Source: a bacterium (GTDB taxonomy: Bacteria; AUK180). From it: a DNA stretch of 8,371 nucleotides. The position numbers were made by a program, and so were the translations under genes. Of this stretch, positions 6,804 to 8,371 are shown piece by piece (position 1 is the first letter of the stretch; each line of letters opens with the position of its first letter). Under the pieces are notes generated by a model. It worked only from the letters and a program-made list of their open reading frames with translations. It was not told the origin of the DNA and did no database searches. The stretch spans positions 1-8,371 of the forward strand of contig JAUXGM010000090.1 of NCBI GenBank assembly GCA_030622125.1. Reading direction: 5' to 3'.

Positions 6804-8371
6804 ATGAAGATCACAATTAATAATAAAAAAGAAATTTTAATTGTAATTTTTTTATTATTGATTTCCATTCTTTTCTTCTACAAGTTAATTCCAAAAAACA
6901 AAATTTTTACCAGCGGTTGTTGGGACTGTAATTATTCCCGTTCATTATTTATCATGCAAACAATTAAACACGGTTCAATTCCCTTTTGGACTCCTACTGA
7001 GGAATGTGGGATTCCAAGAGTTATTACAAGAACGGTTTACTATCCCTTTAATTGGATTTTCAATATTATTACCAAATCAGTTCCACAAGCAATGAAATTA
7101 TATTTGATTTTTCATATATTTCTTGCAGGTTTTTTTATGTATTTATTCATCAAAACACTTAAAATCAAAAGAGAAATAGCATTTTTTACCGGAATTGGTT
7201 ATATGTTTGCAGGAATATTAACTGAACGAATTACTCCCGGACACATAACTGTTTTTACAAGTTTCGTTTGGGCTCCTATTGTCTTTTGTTTTGCTGAAAA
7301 AGTTATCCAAAAAAGGAAACTTTTGTGGTCAATTTTATTTGCACTTTCTCTTTGTATGATATGGACAGGAGGACATCCTCAACACTCCATTTATCTTACT
7401 TATACAATAGCTTTATATACTCTTTTTCAAATTATTGTTCTGGGGAAAAATCGTAAAATGGAAAAGAAAAAAGCGGTATTATTTATATTAATTGGGGGAA
7501 TTTTTTTCGTTGCTCTTACTTTAATTTTCTCTATTCCTGCTCTTGAAGTTATTAAAAATTCTTTTCGACGCAATGCAGCAGGATTGCCATTTAATTATAT
7601 CACCAGACGTTCGCTTCCAGTGAGAAATCTCATCACATTTTTGACACCTACAATTTATGGAACTCCATATACAAAAATATGGTGGGGAATTGTGGATTTT
7701 ACAGAAACTTGCGGTTATGTAGGCGTTATTCCTTTACTTTTGATGGTTGTTTCAATTTTATTTGTCAGAAATAAAAATATTACTATCTTTTCTATTTTGA
7801 TGTTTTTCTCAATAATTTTATCATTAGGCAAAAACACGCCATTATATGGTTTATTTTACAAATTTTTACCGCTCTGGAGTGTCGGAAGGGATCCGGGAAG
7901 GATTTTAATTATATTTGCAATATCTATTTCAGTACTTTCTGCCTATGGATTGTCATATTTATTAAAACCAGATCCGGAAAAAAATGCCCTATTTAAAATC
8001 TTTTTACGGATAATTTTATTTTTATCTACTATTTTAATATTAAGCACGATCGTATTTTATTGTGGTAGTAATATTATAAAACCTATTTTAGCAACTTTCT
8101 TACAAGATATAGATTTAAAATATTCATTGATTGGATATAATTTATTAAAATTTTCAATAATATTTATTAGTTTTAGCACACTACTATTATTGTGGACAAA
8201 AAAAATAATTAGTAAGAATCTTTTGTTATCTGTAATACTTTTTATATTAGTTTGTGATCTTTGGTCCTTTGGAATACCTTTGGTCAAACCAAATAACTCA
8301 AAAAACTTTGGTAATTTGACTGCTGTAAATTTATTAAAAAAGGACAAATTAATATATAGGGTAATTATTAA
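6804..8371 (+). CDS. YfhO-family polytopic membrane protein, 3' end outside window
   Basis: The frame runs open from the ATG at 6804 to the right edge: 522 complete codons without a stop. Full YfhO-like proteins are usually 700-900 aa, so the C-terminal part is missing. One N-terminal membrane helix (about 10-29) is followed by an outer loop with a probable catalytic aspartate in SGCWDCNYSR (D41), then HGSIPFWTP (56-64), as in GT-C membrane glycosyltransferases. Other family-like marks are FTGIGYMFAG (128-137), TGGHPQHSIY (188-197), SLGKNTPLYGLFY (340-352), SVGRDPGRIL (359-368) and DLWSFG (485-490), set among many hydrophobic helices. YfhO in Firmicutes is linked to adding sugars to cell-surface polymers using a lipid-linked donor; the substrate here is unknown. 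The gene has its own promoter candidate, points away from the rml genes, and is strongly AT-rich throughout. CWDC places two cysteines around the likely catalytic Asp. Family call is firm, function inferred. Confidence 0.85.
   Translation, partial: MKITINNKKEILIVIFLLLISILFFYKLIPKNKIFTSGCWDCNYSRSLFIMQTIKHGSIPFWTPTEECGIPRVITRTVYYPFNWIFNIITKSVPQAMKLYLIFHIFLAGFFMYLFIKTLKIKREIAFFTGIGYMFAGILTERITPGHITVFTSFVWAPIVFCFAEKVIQKRKLLWSILFALSLCMIWTGGHPQHSIYLTYTIALYTLFQIIVLGKNRKMEKKKAVLFILIGGIFFVALTLIFSIPALEVIKNSFRRNAAGLPFNYITRRSLPVRNLITFLTPTIYGTPYTKIWWGIVDFTETCGYVGVIPLLLMVVSILFVRNKNITIFSILMFFSIILSLGKNTPLYGLFYKFLPLWSVGRDPGRILIIFAISISVLSAYGLSYLLKPDPEKNALFKIFLRIILFLSTILILSTIVFYCGSNIIKPILATFLQDIDLKYSLIGYNLLKFSIIFISFSTLLLLWTKKIISKNLLLSVILFILVCDLWSFGIPLVKPNNSKNFGNLTAVNLLKKDKLIYRVII

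Noticed and set aside
8057-8347. 96-codon minus-strand frame opposite the YfhO-like gene
   Set aside because: The plus-strand frame is continuous through this region with family motifs; the minus frame is an AT-rich shadow.
1-8371. CRISPR array, tRNA, rRNA or insertion sequence
   Set aside because: No regularly spaced repeats, cloverleaf-like segment, rRNA stretch or transposase-like frame was seen on either strand.

Overview
The window is an 8.4 kb piece of a bacterial surface-glycan locus: sugar-nucleotide synthesis, lipid-linked glycan export and large membrane-glycosyltransferase-like proteins. The organism cannot be named from the sequence. Standard code, clear AGGAGA/GGAGG ribosome sites, a Wzx-type flippase and a WecE-like aminotransferase fit a bacterium. 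Very AT-rich flanks with YfhO-like and DUF6798-like membrane proteins are common in uncultivated Gram-negative-type phyla, but this is only a weak hint.

Layout. (1) Positions 1-1971, plus strand: the C-terminal end of a polytopic membrane protein overlaps a Wzx/MOP-type flippase by 14 bases. (2) 1971-3764, plus: joined to the flippase by a TAATG overlap is a 597-aa asparagine-synthetase-like protein. It lacks the N-terminal glutaminase cysteine and has altered synthetase active-site residues, so it resembles an ATP-dependent amide ligase of the beta-lactam-synthetase type more than a true AsnB. (3) 3806-6638, minus, converging on it: rmlA, rmlB, wecE in transcription order. This is the dTDP-glucose -> dTDP-4-keto-6-deoxyglucose -> dTDP-4-amino-4,6-dideoxygalactose (dTDP-Fuc4N) route. 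rmlA has lost its first ~19 codons, including the GGxGTRL nucleotide-binding loop, and rmlB has a frameshift near codon 269; only wecE is intact. (4) 6639-6803: very AT-rich intergenic DNA with a plausible promoter. (5) 6804-8371, plus: a YfhO-family membrane protein running off the right edge.

Base composition is mosaic. The left ~1.5 kb and everything right of ~6639 are AT-rich (single 60-base lines I counted by hand run mostly 17-38% G+C, with one outlier of 42%), while the middle is richer (mostly 40-48% in the lines counted). The left boundary falls inside the flippase gene without breaking its frame. The right boundary falls exactly where rmlA is cut. The simplest reading is a cassette exchange in a glycan locus, though a chimeric assembly could look the same at the right edge.

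How the genes could work together (inference): the minus-strand genes once supplied an activated 4-amino sugar, the amide ligase may attach an acyl or amino-acid group to an amino sugar or uronic acid in the glycan, and the flippase exports the lipid-linked product. With rmlA and rmlB damaged, the pathway would need intact copies elsewhere, or it is decaying.
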